Below, in pieces: positions 1 through 13,421 of a DNA stretch of 64,000 nt. Below the pieces are notes generated by a model. It did not search any database and was not told the origin of the DNA. It saw only the letters and a list, made by a program, of their open reading frames with translations. The stretch lies in contig CALNVZ010000641.1 in NCBI GenBank assembly GCA_940671915.1, forward strand, positions 9,494,431-9,558,430, written 5' to 3'. A program made the position numbers and the translations under genes. Source of the stretch: Paracentrotus lividus. Lineage: Eukaryota > Echinodermata > Echinoidea > Camarodonta > Echinidae. Within the stretch, counting starts at the first letter, position 1; every line of letters begins with the position of its first letter.

Positions 1-202
1 GAATGGAGAGTTGTCCATAAGATCGGCCATTTTGAAGCCGATGATGCCAATTTGAGGATCCCCATAGACGGAACAACTAGACTTTTCAAACTTCCATAAC
101 TCTCTTATTTTATAACCGATTTTGATGAAACTTTTTTTTAGATTGCTCCTCTCATTTTCCTCTTTCCTGTAGGGTTGATTCTCTCCTTGGTTTGGATTCC
201 CC
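1..202. other. Unassigned AT-rich flank
   Basis: No reading frame, RNA gene or clear repeat was recognised before the left arm of the fold-back element that follows. Confidence 0.4.
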
Positions 203-1732
203 TTTAAACTTAAAGAGGACCGCCAAATTGATCTTAAAGGGAAAGTTCACCCTGGGTTTAAATTGGTTTTAAAAAATGCAGAAAAATAAACAAAAAATAT
301 GAGTGAAGTTTTGGAGAAAATCGACCAAAAATGATGAAGTTATGAATATTCAAAGTTTCGATTCTGTGACGTCACATGCGAGCAGATATCCTATGTGTTA
401 TGTAGTGTAAATTCCATAAAATGTCATTTTTTTTTTCAGAAGAAATTAATTATGTCACCTGTGCGGTCGATATACCATCAAACATATGTTCATATACATG
501 AATATATCAAATTGACCCATTCCTTTATCAAGAACCATGACAAAAGGAAAAATGTATGGAATTCACATACACAACCAATGGGAGAGCTGCTCGCACGTGA
601 CGTCACAGAATCAAAACTTTAATTATTCATTACTTCGCTATTTTTTGGTTGATTTTCTTCAAACTTTCCTTAATATTTTTTTATCATTTTTCTTCATTTT
701 TTAAGACCAATAAAATTCCAGGGTAAACTTCCCCTTTAAACCTATTTGGGGTGCAAAAAAAGACGCAAATTTTGTCTTTAAATTACGGGAGGGTAAATTG
801 ATTAGAAACGTAGGGGGCCCTATAGGCCTCCATTTGGTCATAAAATTATTTCTCTACATGATCCTCTCGTCCAGCATTCTTATAATACAACAATAATTAA
901 AAGGCACTCTTCAAACACAAGGAGAAATCTAAATTACAATCAATCCTCTCGAAAGAGTCAAGACTATATCTTTTTAGTATGCTTGATGAGCAATAATTGT
1001 TATGGAAAGAACAGATTGCTTGTAATATAGCCAGTAAACTTTCTTAAATAATTGGGTTTCACGGCGATCTGCAAAAACCTGTATTGCAAGATATTTGAGG
1101 AGTGGAGCCCCCTAAAAACACCACAGCTCTGGGAGGGGGCTTAATGTTTGAGCCTAACCAAAATAGTAGGAACCTCTTGTTTTCTATAATAATTTAAAAG
1201 AGTTAAACAGAAATACAGGCGATCTATTTTTTTTTTTTTTTTTTTTTTTTTTTACATTTTGTCGATTCGGCGCCCCCCTAAGGTCAATTTGGCACCCATT
1301 TGAGGTCATTATGCGCCCTTTCGGGCGCCCACCCGGGAGGCCCGGGCCTGTAAGCCCCCCCCCCCCCTCTCCCAGAATACGTGGCTATATTATAAGCAAT
1401 CTGTTCTTTCCATAACAATTGCTCATCAAGCATAATAAACGGATATAGTCTCGACTCTTTCGAGAGGATTGATTCTAAATTAGATTTCTCCTTGTGTTTG
1501 AAGATTGCATTTTAATTATTAATAATTATTGTAGTATTAAGAATGCTGGACGAGAGGATCATGTAGAGAAATAATTTTATGACCAAATGGAGGCCTATAG
1601 GACCCCCCACGTTTCTAATCAATTTACCCTCCCGTAATTTAAAGACAAATTTTGCGTCTTTTTTGCAACCCAAAAAAATTAATAGGTTTAAGATCAATTT
1701 GGCGGTCCTCTTTAACATGTTTAAGTTTGAGA
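203..1732. mobile_element. Fold-back (inverted-repeat) element with a nested MITE
   Basis: Two long arms are reverse complements of each other. The left arm runs from about 203 to 1037 and is interrupted by a MITE at 238-735. The right arm runs from about 1383 to 1732. Both carry the same blocks in mirrored order: a tract with GACCGCCAAATTGATC, a block ending near AATTACGGGAGGGTAAATTG, and an inner block with GAGGATTGATT and GCTTGATGAGCAAT. The loop (1038-1382) holds a T tract, C/G-rich runs and no reading frame. No transposase was seen, so it is a non-autonomous fold-back or MITE-like element of unknown superfamily. Confidence 0.75.
238..735. mobile_element. piggyBac-like MITE flanked by TTAA
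   Basis: The terminal inverted repeats are AGGGAAAGTTCACCCTGG on the left and CCAGGGTAAACTTCCCCT on the right. Further subterminal inversion is seen, including TGACGTCAC next to a GCTCGCA/TGCGAGC pair near 365-385 and 585-607. TTAA lies directly outside both ends (234-237 and 736-739). The opposite arm of the host fold-back element keeps the same site with a single TTAA near 1690, so the empty site is visible in this window. A TTAA target is typical of piggyBac and Kolobok elements; assignment to piggyBac is inference. There is no coding capacity. Confidence 0.8.
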
Positions 1733-3649
1733 TAGATTTGGAATCTCTTTTACCATTAATTCCTTTTGTATTTATTTGGGTCTTTTCATCATATACCCTA
1801 TATCATTTCTTATTATTTTCTTCTTTTTTCAAATTCTTTTATCCCTCTTCTTTCTCTACCTGTATTTCTTTTCCATCTACCATACCTTCTCTACCATTCT
1901 ATAATAGGCCCAATACATTTTTTTCTTTTTCATTCCCAATAACGCTTTAAAGATTTCAAAAGTTTTCAGCAATAATATATAATATGCAAAGTCTTTGGCA
2001 AGGTTCTTATAGTTTGCTGTAATGACTGCAGAGTTTGCGACACGATGTCCAAGAGTTTAAAGCATGGAGTTTACAGTTTGCAACTTGATTCACTTGTATG
2101 CTGAATTAGCTTCACACACGTACGTTCCTCCTTGGATCTTGGCGTGCGCAGCCATATTGTGCGGTGGTCACATGTTTGGATTTCCATGGTCACATCACGT
2201 CTTGTCCTTAAGTGAAACGTTCAACCTGGCTCCAGCATATCACAATAGAAACATCGTAGATAGATGCATAGTTGTGTATGTGACCTCGCGGTCCTATTTG
2301 TCATCTTGTCGACGAGGGATTCGTTCATTTATGTTCGTGTCTGTTTTTTCATGGCAACAAATGAACACATAGCCGAGACAAAAGTATATAAAAAATCCAT
2401 AGAATAACACAAAGCGACAACGTTTGTAAATATACACGCTCTACTTTGGATATTGTGTTTGAATATACAATTAAACACACATTGGGCGTTTTCTATGGCA
2501 CTTTTAAGAGTGCTCAAAATTAGCGATTTGATTTTTTTACTAAACCAATTAGAAATATATGTGGCTTTATAAAAATCATAATTTTTATTAATATCTCTTC
2601 CCTTTGATATTTGAAAAAATATGAAATGTATAATATAGAAGTAGCGAATGAACCGATACGTTGTTGTTTAAGGAGGATAGTTTTTTTTGACTTGGGAGAA
2701 CACCGCTCTTTGAAATCAGGTGAAATCTTCTCAATTTTTACAAATAAAGACCGATAGATTCGTAACAATACATTTTCATCATTATGTCAATCGTTTATAT
2801 TATGTTCTTTAGTGGTTGATATCAAAATCATCGAAATTAAAATTTGGAGTGTGGAAATACAATGTATGTCTATGTTTCGTTGGATTTAATGCTGCAGTAA
2901 ACAGGAAAAAATGAATTATATTAGCATTGAAACTCGCAGAAAAATAAATGTCAGCGTGTCGTTAAGAGGCTATAGTCGCCGCGCCTATCGGCCAGTTTCC
3001 AGTCCATTCCGGGTTTTGGTAATTATTCACGTGGGTTACAAGTTGATTTCCAGGATGTGTTCTCCAAGTCAAAAAACTATACCGCCCTCCTTAAACCAAC
3101 AACGGTATCGGTTCAGGTAACCTCTAATAACCATTTATATTTTTTTCAAAATTATTCAAAAAGAAGGAGATATTGAAGAAACTATGATTTTCTAACCCCA
3201 AATTCGTCGTTTGATCAGGACATTCCGAAGATGCATAATTACGAGTCGAAATAATTCCAATTGTGTTGTTGAATATAGTTTATTTGATACACCATCTGCA
3301 TCAAACTTCCAAATAGAATGCATAATGCCACTATTTGAGCACTTTTTGATGTTATTATCGGTGTTTTTTTTTAAAATTTGCGTCCAACTCGTTTCTTCTA
3401 CTTGCTTGAGAAAAACATTAAACAGAATAACCAGATACCGTCGGGGTTGGCAACACGAAAACTAAGCGTGCGCGCGCACTGCAAACCAACATGGCGCCCT
3501 ATCCCAGGAGAACTACCACCAGAACCATTAGGCGACGAACAGTAGCGTGCACACCACCACTGTAATTGTCAAATAGGGGTCTGTGCTTGCGACTAAGTCT
3601 GCGGCAAAAACACAAAATATCTTGTGTTGTCACTGCGCACCGAACTTCT
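1733..3649. other. No gene recognised
   Basis: AT-rich sequence whose reading frames are short and unlike known proteins. At 3467-3565 there is a GC-rich patch (GTGCGCGCGCAC followed by CCAACATGGCGCC) that opens a 24-codon Arg/Thr-rich frame at 3491-3565. It could be a promoter or first exon, but nothing downstream supports that because the tandem array begins at about 3650. Confidence 0.35.
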
Positions 3650-6600
3650 GACCGTCCGAGACCTTAAATGACGCTCCATAGAACCCGGTGTGTATAAATG
3701 AGTTTGAAAAAAATCATTGAAAATTAAGTGTTATAATGACATTCATCTTCAGACTTTGGGGCTTTACTTGTCAATATATTTTCCTGAAATCTTGTGAGAA
3801 TATGAAGGGAGGTTTTTCTGCCTCTTTTTTTCCACTAATGGGCGCTGCATAAAACGAATTACACTAAATAGACCTAAATTGGGCTAACACTTTGGATACC
3901 TCTGGAGCAACTAATAAAGTTCTGCAAAATACCACTGGGGACTATGAATTCTCAATCTCTAAATGGACTCCATCTGGACCATTGATGATTCCATTTCATG
4001 TACAATGAAAAAATCTGTTTCAATACATAGCAATTACGATTTATTTATTGATTATTTTAACAACAATGACGTCATTCTTGGTACGGGTGCGTGGTAGGCA
4101 ATGTTTTTTGTAGACTAGATTTTATTTTTAAAGGTCTGTGCGACCTGTATTGGCCTATTATTCTTTTGGAACGTTGCAATTTTTTAACATTAGCTGTAGG
4201 AGCGCTGAGCATGCTATATAAAACCCCTGACCTTACAGCAGAAAACAAAAGTCCATTCCTATTTATTTATCTCCTAACAGGGGTCATTATGTTAACTGCA
4301 TATGCACAGCATATTTTTGCCTATTTAAATTAGATTTGCAATACAAATGGTCCGAATAAGACTTTGAAATTGAGTCATTGTATCAATAAAGCAGTTTCTT
4401 TCTTCTTGACTTGGGCTTTGTATTCTATCATTCGAAGAAATCAATATGTGAATGAATCAAATGGCAGTATATTTCATGAGTAAAGTTTAAGTTTATGTTG
4501 TAGTTATAAACGATGTCGAAAGATAAACAATAAAGAATGCAAAAGACTTTATATAGACATACGCCAATATACCAAAATGTTGTAACGGTGTAAAAGGGGG
4601 GTAGCTTCTCCATTGAATTGGTGATATTAAAAAATAGAAGAAGAGAAGGTCAAAGAAGAAGGATGCTTGTGGGGGAGGTGGGGGCGGTGGGTGTAGATTC
4701 TATCCTTATATTGAGGGAGGGAGGGAGGGAATGGAGGGAGGGGCGAGAGAGAGAGAGATCATTGTTGCCAGTGCCAAAAAGATGTTACTCAAAGTTTTGA
4801 AGTTGCAAAAGTTGACTGGTTAAAGAACTCAGAGAAACCGCACATTAAACTCCCCCCCCCGCTCTTTAGAATTTTGTAGACATCCACCCCCCCCCCCTAT
4901 TAAGGTATTGACCATCCACTGAACCCGTAACCCCCCCCCCCCCCCCCCCCCCCCTCTGGCTTACCTCCAACCTACCTCAGCAAGCAAGATGTGCTTGGTC
5001 ATTCTCTTTGGTCCATGTTTTGTTTTGTATGCCCTCAATACTTATACACTGACCCATCCATCCCATCTCCCCCTCCCTCTTCTCTTCTCTCTCCTCTCAT
5101 CTTTCTGCTCTCCAATACTTTACTAGGACCCAGCTTTTTAACCCCTCAACCTTCATTAGCAAACGGCGCAGTTCTAAAGTTTAAACGGCAGGACTGAAGC
5201 CCTAACCTAGTTCCACTTTAAAGTTAGCGCACGTTGATTACATTCTTTTTAGTATTTAATATTGGTTGGCACTATTATTAGGCCCAATTACACAATTGAA
5301 TCCCAATTATACTATCATACTTGCCTAATGTACTAAGTAGTAGACATATTAAGCAGGAGACCCTTCAAGACTAACACTAGACCCTCCAGACTAGTCCAAT
5401 TTTTTAACAGCAACAATGCGAATCCTTCAAATTACCTATCGACGTTGGAAATTCTGGGTTCATTGGGCCCTTAATTAATGAAATTGTAAATGGTAGCTAA
5501 GAAGTGTCAAAACAATAAGAACTTTGTTTTTGCCCTTTTATGTTCATATTTATGGTCTATCTTGGTTTTGATTATATTACACATCATTTCAGATATACTC
5601 CGCACTGTGTACAGTGTACATTACGTGAGAGCTCACTTTAGACCGGAGACATATAACTAGACGCTCCATAGACCCGTGTGTTAAAAATGAGTTTTGAGAA
5701 AATCATTAAAAAATAAGTGTTTATAATGACATTCTTGCAGACTTTTGGGCTTTTACTTGGTCAATATATTTTTCTGAATCTTGTGAAAGTATGAGGAGGT
5801 TTTCTGCTCTTTTTTCCGCCTAATGGGGCTTGCAGTAAACAATAGCCTAAAATAGACCTAAATTGGCAACACTTTGGGAGTACTTGACAACTAATAAAGT
5901 TCCTGCAAAATCCACTGGGACAAATTCTCATCTCTAATGGATTCATCTGGACCTGAATGATCCCTTTTAATGTACATTGAAAAAATCCTGTTCAATACAT
6001 ACCATTGATTTTTTATATGATTATTTTACAACAATGACGATCATCTTTGGTACGGGTCGGTGGTGCAATTTTTTTGTAGACTAGATTTATTTATAAGGTT
6101 CCTGCGACCTGTATTGGCGCTAATTTATTTTGAACTTGAATTTTTTTACATTACTAGGTAGGAGCCTGAACATGCTATATAAACACCCCTACACTAAAAG
6201 TCATTCCTATTAATTTATCTTCTAACAGGGGTCTTATGTAATCATATGTCACAGATATTTTTTGCTATTTAATTAGATTCATACAATACCCAATACAGAC
6301 TTTGAAATTGAGTCATTGTATTCAATAAGAGTTTTCTTCTTCTGACTTGCTTTGTTTATCTGAAGTAAATCAATATGTGATGAGATTCAACTGGCAATAT
6401 TCATGAATTTTAATGTTTATGTAGTTATAAAGATTCAAGATGAAACAATAAAAAGAACAAAAGACTTTATAAACATACCAATATACCAGAAATGTGTAAG
6501 GTGAAAGGGGGGGGGTACTCTCCATTGATTTGTGGATATTAAAAATGAAAAGAGAAGTCAAAGAAAGAAAAGGATGCTGTGGGGGAGGGGGGGGGGTGGG

Positions 6601-9600
6601 TGAGATTTTACCTAATAGAGGGAGGGAGGGACGGGATGGAGGAGGGGAGAGAGAGAGAGAGCATGCCAGTCAAAAGATGTTACTCAAAGTTTTGAAGTTG
6701 CAAAGGTTGAACTGGCTTAAAAGACTCAGAGAAACCCACATTACTCCCCCCCCAAGCCCCCGCTCTTTAGATTGTAGACATCCACCCCCCCTATTAAGGT
6801 ATTTGAACCATCCCTGAACCCGGTACCCCCCCCCCACTCTGCTTGCCTCCAACCTACCTCAAGCAAGCAAGAATGTGCTTGTCATTCTCTTGGTCCATGT
6901 TTTGTTTTGTATGCCTCAATACATTATACACTGACCATCCATCCCATCTCCCCCTCCCTCCTCTCACCTTGCTCTCGTCTCTTTCTCATCTCCAATACTT
7001 TACTACAAGGACGCAGCTTTTATAAGCCCTCAACCTTATTAATGCAACCGAGTTCTAAAGTTTAAACCCAGGACTAGCGCTAACTAGTCCACTATAAGTT
7101 AGCCCACGATTGATTACATTCCTATATTAGTATTTAATTGTTGGCCCTATTTTAGGCCCCCAATTAACACTTGAATCCCATTATACTATCATACTTGCCT
7201 AATGTACTAAGTAGTAGAGCATATTATCAGCAGGAAGACCCTTCAAGACTACACTAGACCCTACAGACTAAGTCCAATTTTTTAACAGCACAATGCCGAA
7301 ATCTTTTCAAAAATTACAACTATCGACGTTGAATTCTGGGTTTCATTGGGCCTTATTAATGATTGTAATGGTAGCTAAGAAGTGGTCAAAACCAAATAAG
7401 AACTTTGTTTTTGCCCATTTTAATGTTCATATTTATGGTCTATCTTGTTTTCATTAGTATTACAATCATTTTCAGATATCCTGATCGCACTGTGTACAGT
7501 GTTACATTTACGTGAAGAGCTCACTTTAGAGACCGTCAGACCATAAATAGACCTCCATAGACCGTGTGTTAAAAAAGTTTTGAAGAAAATCATTAACATA
7601 AGTGTTTATAATGACATTCTTTCAGAACTTTGGGTTTTACTTGGTCATATATTTTTCTGAATCTTGTGGAAAGTATGAAGGGAGGTTTTTTCTGCTCTTT
7701 TTTTTCACTAAATGGGGCTGCAGTAAAACAATACACAAATAGACCTAAAATTTGGCAACTACTTTGGGGAGTACCTTGAGCAACTAATAAAGTTCTGCCA
7801 AAATCCCACTGGGACAAATTCCCTCATCTCAAATGGACTCATCTGGACCATCTGATGATCCCTTTCAATGTACAATTGAAAAAATCTGTTCAAATACATA
7901 CCATTGATTTATATGATTATTTTAACAACAATGAACGTCATCTTTGGTACGGGTCGGTGGTCAATTTTTTGTGACTAAGATTATTTTATAAGGTCTGGCG
8001 ACGCTGTATTGGCGGCTAATTACTTTGACTTGAATTTTTTTTAACATTACTAGGAGGCCTGACATGCTATATAAACACCACCTACCACATAAAAGTCCAT
8101 TCTATTATTTATCTTCTTAAACAGGGGTCATTATGTAATCATATGTCAGCAGCATATTTTGCCTATTTACTATAGACTCTAACAAATAACCCCAATTACA
8201 GACTTTTGAAAATTGAGTCATTGTATTCATAAGCAGTTTCTTCTTCTGATTGCTTTGTTTATCTGAAGAAATCAAATATGTGATGAGATCATGGCAATAA
8301 TTCATGAAATTTAATGTTTATGTAGTTATAAAGATTCAAGATAAACAATAGAAGAACAAAAGACTTTATAAACATATCCAATAATACGCCAGAAATGTGT
8401 AAGGGAAAGGGGGGGGGGGGTAAACTCTCCAGTGATTGGTGATATTAAAAAATGAAAAGAGAAGGTCAAAGAAAGAAAAGGGATGCTGTGGGGGAGGGGG
8501 GGGTGGGTGAGGTTTACTATAGAGGGAGGGAGGGAGGCGATGGAGGAGGGGTAGAGAGAAGAGGAGAGCATGCCAGTCAAAAAGATGTTACTCAAAGTTT
8601 TGAGTTGCAAAAGTGACTGGCTAAAGACTCAAGAGAACGGCGCACATTAACTCCCCCCCCCCCGTCTTTAGATTTGTCAGAGCACATCCACCCCCCACCC
8701 TATTAAGGTATTTTTGGAACCATCCCACTGAAAGGGTACCGCCCCCCCTCGCTGCTTACCTCAACCTAACTCAAGCAAGCAAGATGTGGCCTTGTCATGT
8801 CTCTTTGGTCCATTTGTTTTGTTTTGTAATGCCCTCAATACATTATACACTGACATCATCCCCAATACTCCCCCCTGCCCTCTCCTCTCATCTCTCCTCT
8901 CTCTCTTCTCTCTCCATAGCTTTACTAGGACCCAAGCTTTTTACCCCTCACCTTCATATAGCAAACCGAGTTTAAAGTTTAAAACCCAGGACTAGCACTA
9001 ACCTAGTCCACTAAGTTAGCCCATCGATTGATTACATTCCTAAATATTTAGTATTTAATTTGTTGGCCTATTATTGGCCCAATTGAAACACTTTGAATCC
9101 CATTATACTAATTTCATACTGCCTAATGTACTAAGTAGTAGACATATTTCAGCAGGAGCCCTTTCAAGACTACACTAGACCCTCCAGAACTAGTCCAATT
9201 TTTAACAGCAAATGCGAATCTTCAAAAAATTACACTAATCGACGTTGATTCTGGGTTCAATTGGGCTTATTAATGATTGTAATGGTAGCTAAGAAGTGTC
9301 AAAACAAATAAGGAACTTTTGTTTTTGCCCTTTTATGTTCATATTTATGGTCTATATCTTGTTTCATTAGTATACACATCATTTTCAGATATCCTTCCGC
9401 ACTGTGTACAGTGTACATTACGTGAGAGCTCCACTTTAGACCGCACCTATAAATAGAACCTCCATAGACCGTGTGTTAAAAAATGAGTTTTGGAGAAAAT
9501 CATTAAAAATAAGTGTTTAATAATGACATTTTTCAGACTTTGGGCTTTACTTGGTCATTATATTTTTTCTGAATCTTGTGAAAGTTATGAAGGGGGTTTT

Positions 9601-10617
9601 TCTGCTTCTTTTTTGCCACTAATGGGGCTGCAGTAAAAAATACACTAAATAGACCTAAATTGGCAACACTTTGGGAGTACCTTGAGCATAATAAAGTTCT
9701 GCCAAAAATCCCACTGGGACAAATTCTCATTCCTAAATGGACTCATGCTGGACCATGAATGATCCCTTTCAATGTACAATTGAAAAAATCTGTTCAATAC
9801 ATACCATTGATTTTATATGATTATTTTAACAACAATGACGTCATCTTTTGGTAACGGGTCGGTGGTGGCAATTTTTTGTAGAACTAGATTTATTTATAGG
9901 TCTGGACCTGTATTGGCGCTAATTACTTTTGAACTTGAATTTTTTACATTACTAGGAGCCTGAATGCTATATAAACACCCCCTTAACTAAAAGTCATTCC
10001 TATTATTTATCTTCTTAACAAGGGGTCATTATGTAATTCATATGTCACAGCATATTTTTGCCTATTTAATTAGATTCATACAATACCCCAATACAGACTT
10101 TTGAAATTGAGGTCATTGTATTCAATAGCAGTTTCTTCTTCTGACTTGCTTTGTTTATCTGAGTAAATCATATGTGATGAGATCAATGGCAATAATTCAT
10201 GAATTTAATGTTTATGTAGTTATAAAGAATTCAAGATAAAACAATAAAGAACAAGAAGACTTTATAAAACATACGCCAATATACCAGAAATGTGTAAGGT
10301 GAAAGGGGGGGGGTATATCTCCATTGATTGGTGATATTTAAAAATGAAAGAGAAGGTCAAAAGAAAGAAAAAGGATGCTGTGGGGGAGGGGGGGGGGGTG
10401 GGTGAGATTTACCTATAGAGGGGAGGGGGGAGGGATGGAGGGAGGGGAGAGAGAGAGAGAGCATGCCAGTCAAAAAGATGTTACTCAAAGTTTGAAGTTG
10501 GCAAAAGTTGACTGGCTTAAAAGACTCAGAGAAACCCATTACCCCCGCCCCCCCCGCCTCTTTAGATTGTAAGACATCACCCCCCCCCCTATTAAGGTAT
10601 TGAACGCATCCCACTGA
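3650..10617. repeat. Tandem array of a ~1.9-2.0 kb unit
   Basis: Copies begin near 3650, 5641, 7531 and 9438, each marked by GACCG followed by a CTCCATAGAC-type block; the fourth runs into the N gap at 10618. Every copy has the same order: a conserved AATGACGTCAT-type CRE site, CTATATAAA about 130 bases later, an ACAATAAAGAAC block, a run of G, (GA)n, several C runs, a CT-rich tract and an ACTGTGTACAGTGTACAT palindrome near the end. Copies differ mainly by scattered one-base insertions and deletions, which looks like raw long-read error rather than divergence. No protein, rRNA, tRNA or snRNA gene was recognised in the unit. Confidence 0.85.
4072..4534 (+). promoter_or_regulatory. Possible CRE/TATA promoter and poly(A) signal repeated in each tandem unit
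   Basis: The first unit carries TGACGTCAT near 4068-4076, CTATATAAA near 4213-4221, and AATAAA-type hexamers near 4385 and 4529. The same trio recurs in copies 2-4, with small read errors. The spacing would suit a short TATA-driven RNA of a few hundred nucleotides, but no reading frame is conserved between copies. Its role as a promoter is inference. Confidence 0.25.
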
Positions 10618-11617
10618 NNNNNNNNNNNNNNNNNNNNNNNNNNNNNNNNNNNNNNNNNNNNNNNNNNNNNNNNNNNNNNNNNNNNNNNNNNNNNNNNNNN
10701 NNNNNNNNNNNNNNNNNNNNNNNNNNNNNNNNNNNNNNNNNNNNNNNNNNNNNNNNNNNNNNNNNNNNNNNNNNNNNNNNNNNNNNNNNNNNNNNNNNNN
10801 NNNNNNNNNNNNNNNNNNNNNNNNNNNNNNNNNNNNNNNNNNNNNNNNNNNNNNNNNNNNNNNNNNNNNNNNNNNNNNNNNNNNNNNNNNNNNNNNNNNN
10901 NNNNNNNNNNNNNNNNNNNNNNNNNNNNNNNNNNNNNNNNNNNNNNNNNNNNNNNNNNNNNNNNNNNNNNNNNNNNNNNNNNNNNNNNNNNNNNNNNNNN
11001 NNNNNNNNNNNNNNNNNNNNNNNNNNNNNNNNNNNNNNNNNNNNNNNNNNNNNNNNNNNNNNNNNNNNNNNNNNNNNNNNNNNNNNNNNNNNNNNNNNNN
11101 NNNNNNNNNNNNNNNNNNNNNNNNNNNNNNNNNNNNNNNNNNNNNNNNNNNNNNNNNNNNNNNNNNNNNNNNNNNNNNNNNNNNNNNNNNNNNNNNNNNN
11201 NNNNNNNNNNNNNNNNNNNNNNNNNNNNNNNNNNNNNNNNNNNNNNNNNNNNNNNNNNNNNNNNNNNNNNNNNNNNNNNNNNNNNNNNNNNNNNNNNNNN
11301 NNNNNNNNNNNNNNNNNNNNNNNNNNNNNNNNNNNNNNNNNNNNNNNNNNNNNNNNNNNNNNNNNNNNNNNNNNNNNNNNNNNNNNNNNNNNNNNNNNNN
11401 NNNNNNNNNNNNNNNNNNNNNNNNNNNNNNNNNNNNNNNNNNNNNNNNNNNNNNNNNNNNNNNNNNNNNNNNNNNNNNNNNNNNNNNNNNNNNNNNNNNN
11501 NNNNNNNNNNNNNNNNNNNNNNNNNNNNNNNNNNNNNNNNNNNNNNNNNNNNNNNNNNNNNNNNNNNNNNNNNNNNNNNNNNNNNNNNNNNNNNNNNNNN
11601 NNNNNNNNNNNNNNNNN
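10618..11617. other. Assembly gap (1000 N)
   Basis: Exactly 1000 N, a conventional placeholder size. The copy number of the tandem array to its left is therefore unknown. Confidence 0.99.
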
Positions 11618-11632
11618 ATATACATATATATC

Positions 11633-11972
11633 TTGTTTTTTACAAAACCTCCAAACATATTGATGGAGAAATTAAAGACCCCGACCGGACCGAAAAATTA
11701 GATGGTGAAATTAAACATCAAACGAAAGCTAATAAGCCACGCAATTAAAAACATCTAATTGTTTTCATTTATTGACCACCTAGAAAGTATTTCCTTTCGA
11801 AACACCCGAAATTGGAAGCTTCAAAATGGTATTTCTCTTTTTCCAAATTGGCCTGAATTGCTGCGTTGGTGAGTGACGTCAAAGGATGTGCATGGGATGC
11901 TATATCAGTCGGGCAGCCAGGCATGATTAAGTTTGCCTTTTTATTTCATAACAATAGACCCTCAGTACACAC
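11633..11972. repeat. Dispersed repeat, copy 1
   Basis: This segment is closely similar to 28156-28835. Shared blocks include AAAGACCCCGACCGGACCGA, GAGTGACGTCA followed by GGATGTGCATGG, and TTCATAACAATAGACCCTCA. Here the repeat is uninterrupted; the other copy carries an inserted MITE and an expanded (TA)n tract. No reading frame is shared. It is probably a non-autonomous transposable element, superfamily unknown. Confidence 0.75.
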
Positions 11973-13200
11973 ATGACACAGGTGGGTCTATTGTCATAGA
12001 TTTTTTTCTTCAAAAGGGCAAACCCAATAAAAAGGGCAAAATTAATCTTGACAAGGGATCTGACCGTAATATTTTATTCAAAAGATCATAATAAATAAAG
12101 GGACACTTACATTATTAAAGATATGTAATTCTCAAATAAGTCGAACCAATCTAAATGTTGCTTCGGTAATGAAATGAAAAACATCATAACATTGGGTCAT
12201 TTGTTTTATTCGAGGCATTTATTTAATCGGGTTTCAAAAGATAATTCAAATTATAATCAATATTCTAGATTGAACGGTCTATAAGTTCATTTTTTTTAAA
12301 AGAAATCATAATCAATACAAGTAATCACTGTAAAACATAGGGCTGTTGTGATCTTGATTAAAATATACAATACTGAATCTTTTAATACAATTATGAAAAC
12401 TCCAAGTTATTAATCTTTTTTTTAATGTTAAATTTTATTGATATCAATAGAAAGGATGACATTTTCTCTGCTATTCATTGATAGAGACGTTTGTTTATTC
12501 ATGAAAATTAATAAAGTTAATTGTCTCCACGTTAACACCAGTTTCATGTAGACTACATCGTAAAAACGTTGTTTAAGTCGGTCTCTCTAAAAGCTTCTGT
12601 TTAAATTCTGAAACAGCTGCCGTTGAAAATCGAGCTTCAAATTAATTATCTAACTTCAGATGTTTAAAATTTTTAGCAGACGTTGTTAGAGTGACCTGCT
12701 TCAGCAAAACTTTTAGTTGTTTGAAATATTTCAAATAGCGTTTTTAAATTGTATAGAATCATCATCATTATCGTGATTTTCATAATACGATTCAACCTTA
12801 AATTTGGTTTGTTCTATCACTCTCCAAAAAAAAAAAAAAAAGGAGGGGGGGTAATAAATAATATAAAATAAAATCTAAATCAACATATTGCATTTACATG
12901 TAGAGATAGCTATTCAATTATCGGGGGAAAGAAGCAAACAGATAATTACATTAACATGATTACCATTTTTTTTTAAAATTATTATTATCTGTCAATATCC
13001 ACCTGTCCATATGTGCCACGAAAGGGTGCCTTTAAGAAACTGGTTGATTAATGTTATGAATATTTTTCAAACAAATGGTGTTCTTAACACCCCAGAAGGT
13101 TGTAGTTACTTCTTTAATAACATGTTGTTTGGATATATCCTTACTATTTCCCCAGGAAAGAAACATATTAACTTATATCCAACTGGTCTATTAGCTAATA
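11973..13200. other. No gene recognised
   Basis: AT-rich sequence with a poly(A)/poly(G) run near 12826-12850. No coding or RNA gene is supported. Confidence 0.4.
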
Positions 13201-13201
13201 C

Positions 13202-13330
13202 AGTGGCGGATCCAGGATTTGAACATGAAGGGGGGGGGGGGCGCAAAAATGTTCAGATGTTAACAAGTCAAGTGGTTTTCAAATTATAGGGGTGCGCATC
13301 CCATAAGCCCTGATTGGATCCGCGCCACTC
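13202..13330. mobile_element. Short TIR element (about 130 bp)
   Basis: It begins AGTGGCGGATCCAGG and ends GGATCCGCGCCACT, giving an inverted pair around a G run and a short AT-rich core. A similar GCGCGGATCC terminus appears near 34120 and 36475. No target duplication could be fixed. Confidence 0.5.
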
Positions 13331-13377
13331 TATTAATTCACAAAGTTTATAACATTGCGATGACTTATTAGTACTAT

Positions 13378-13388
13378 TTGTATTGTTG

Positions 13389-13421
<33 letters not shown>

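Noticed and set aside
10357-11658. 433-codon minus-strand frame
   Set aside because: Almost all of it is translated N from the 1-kb gap, and the ends are repeat sequence.
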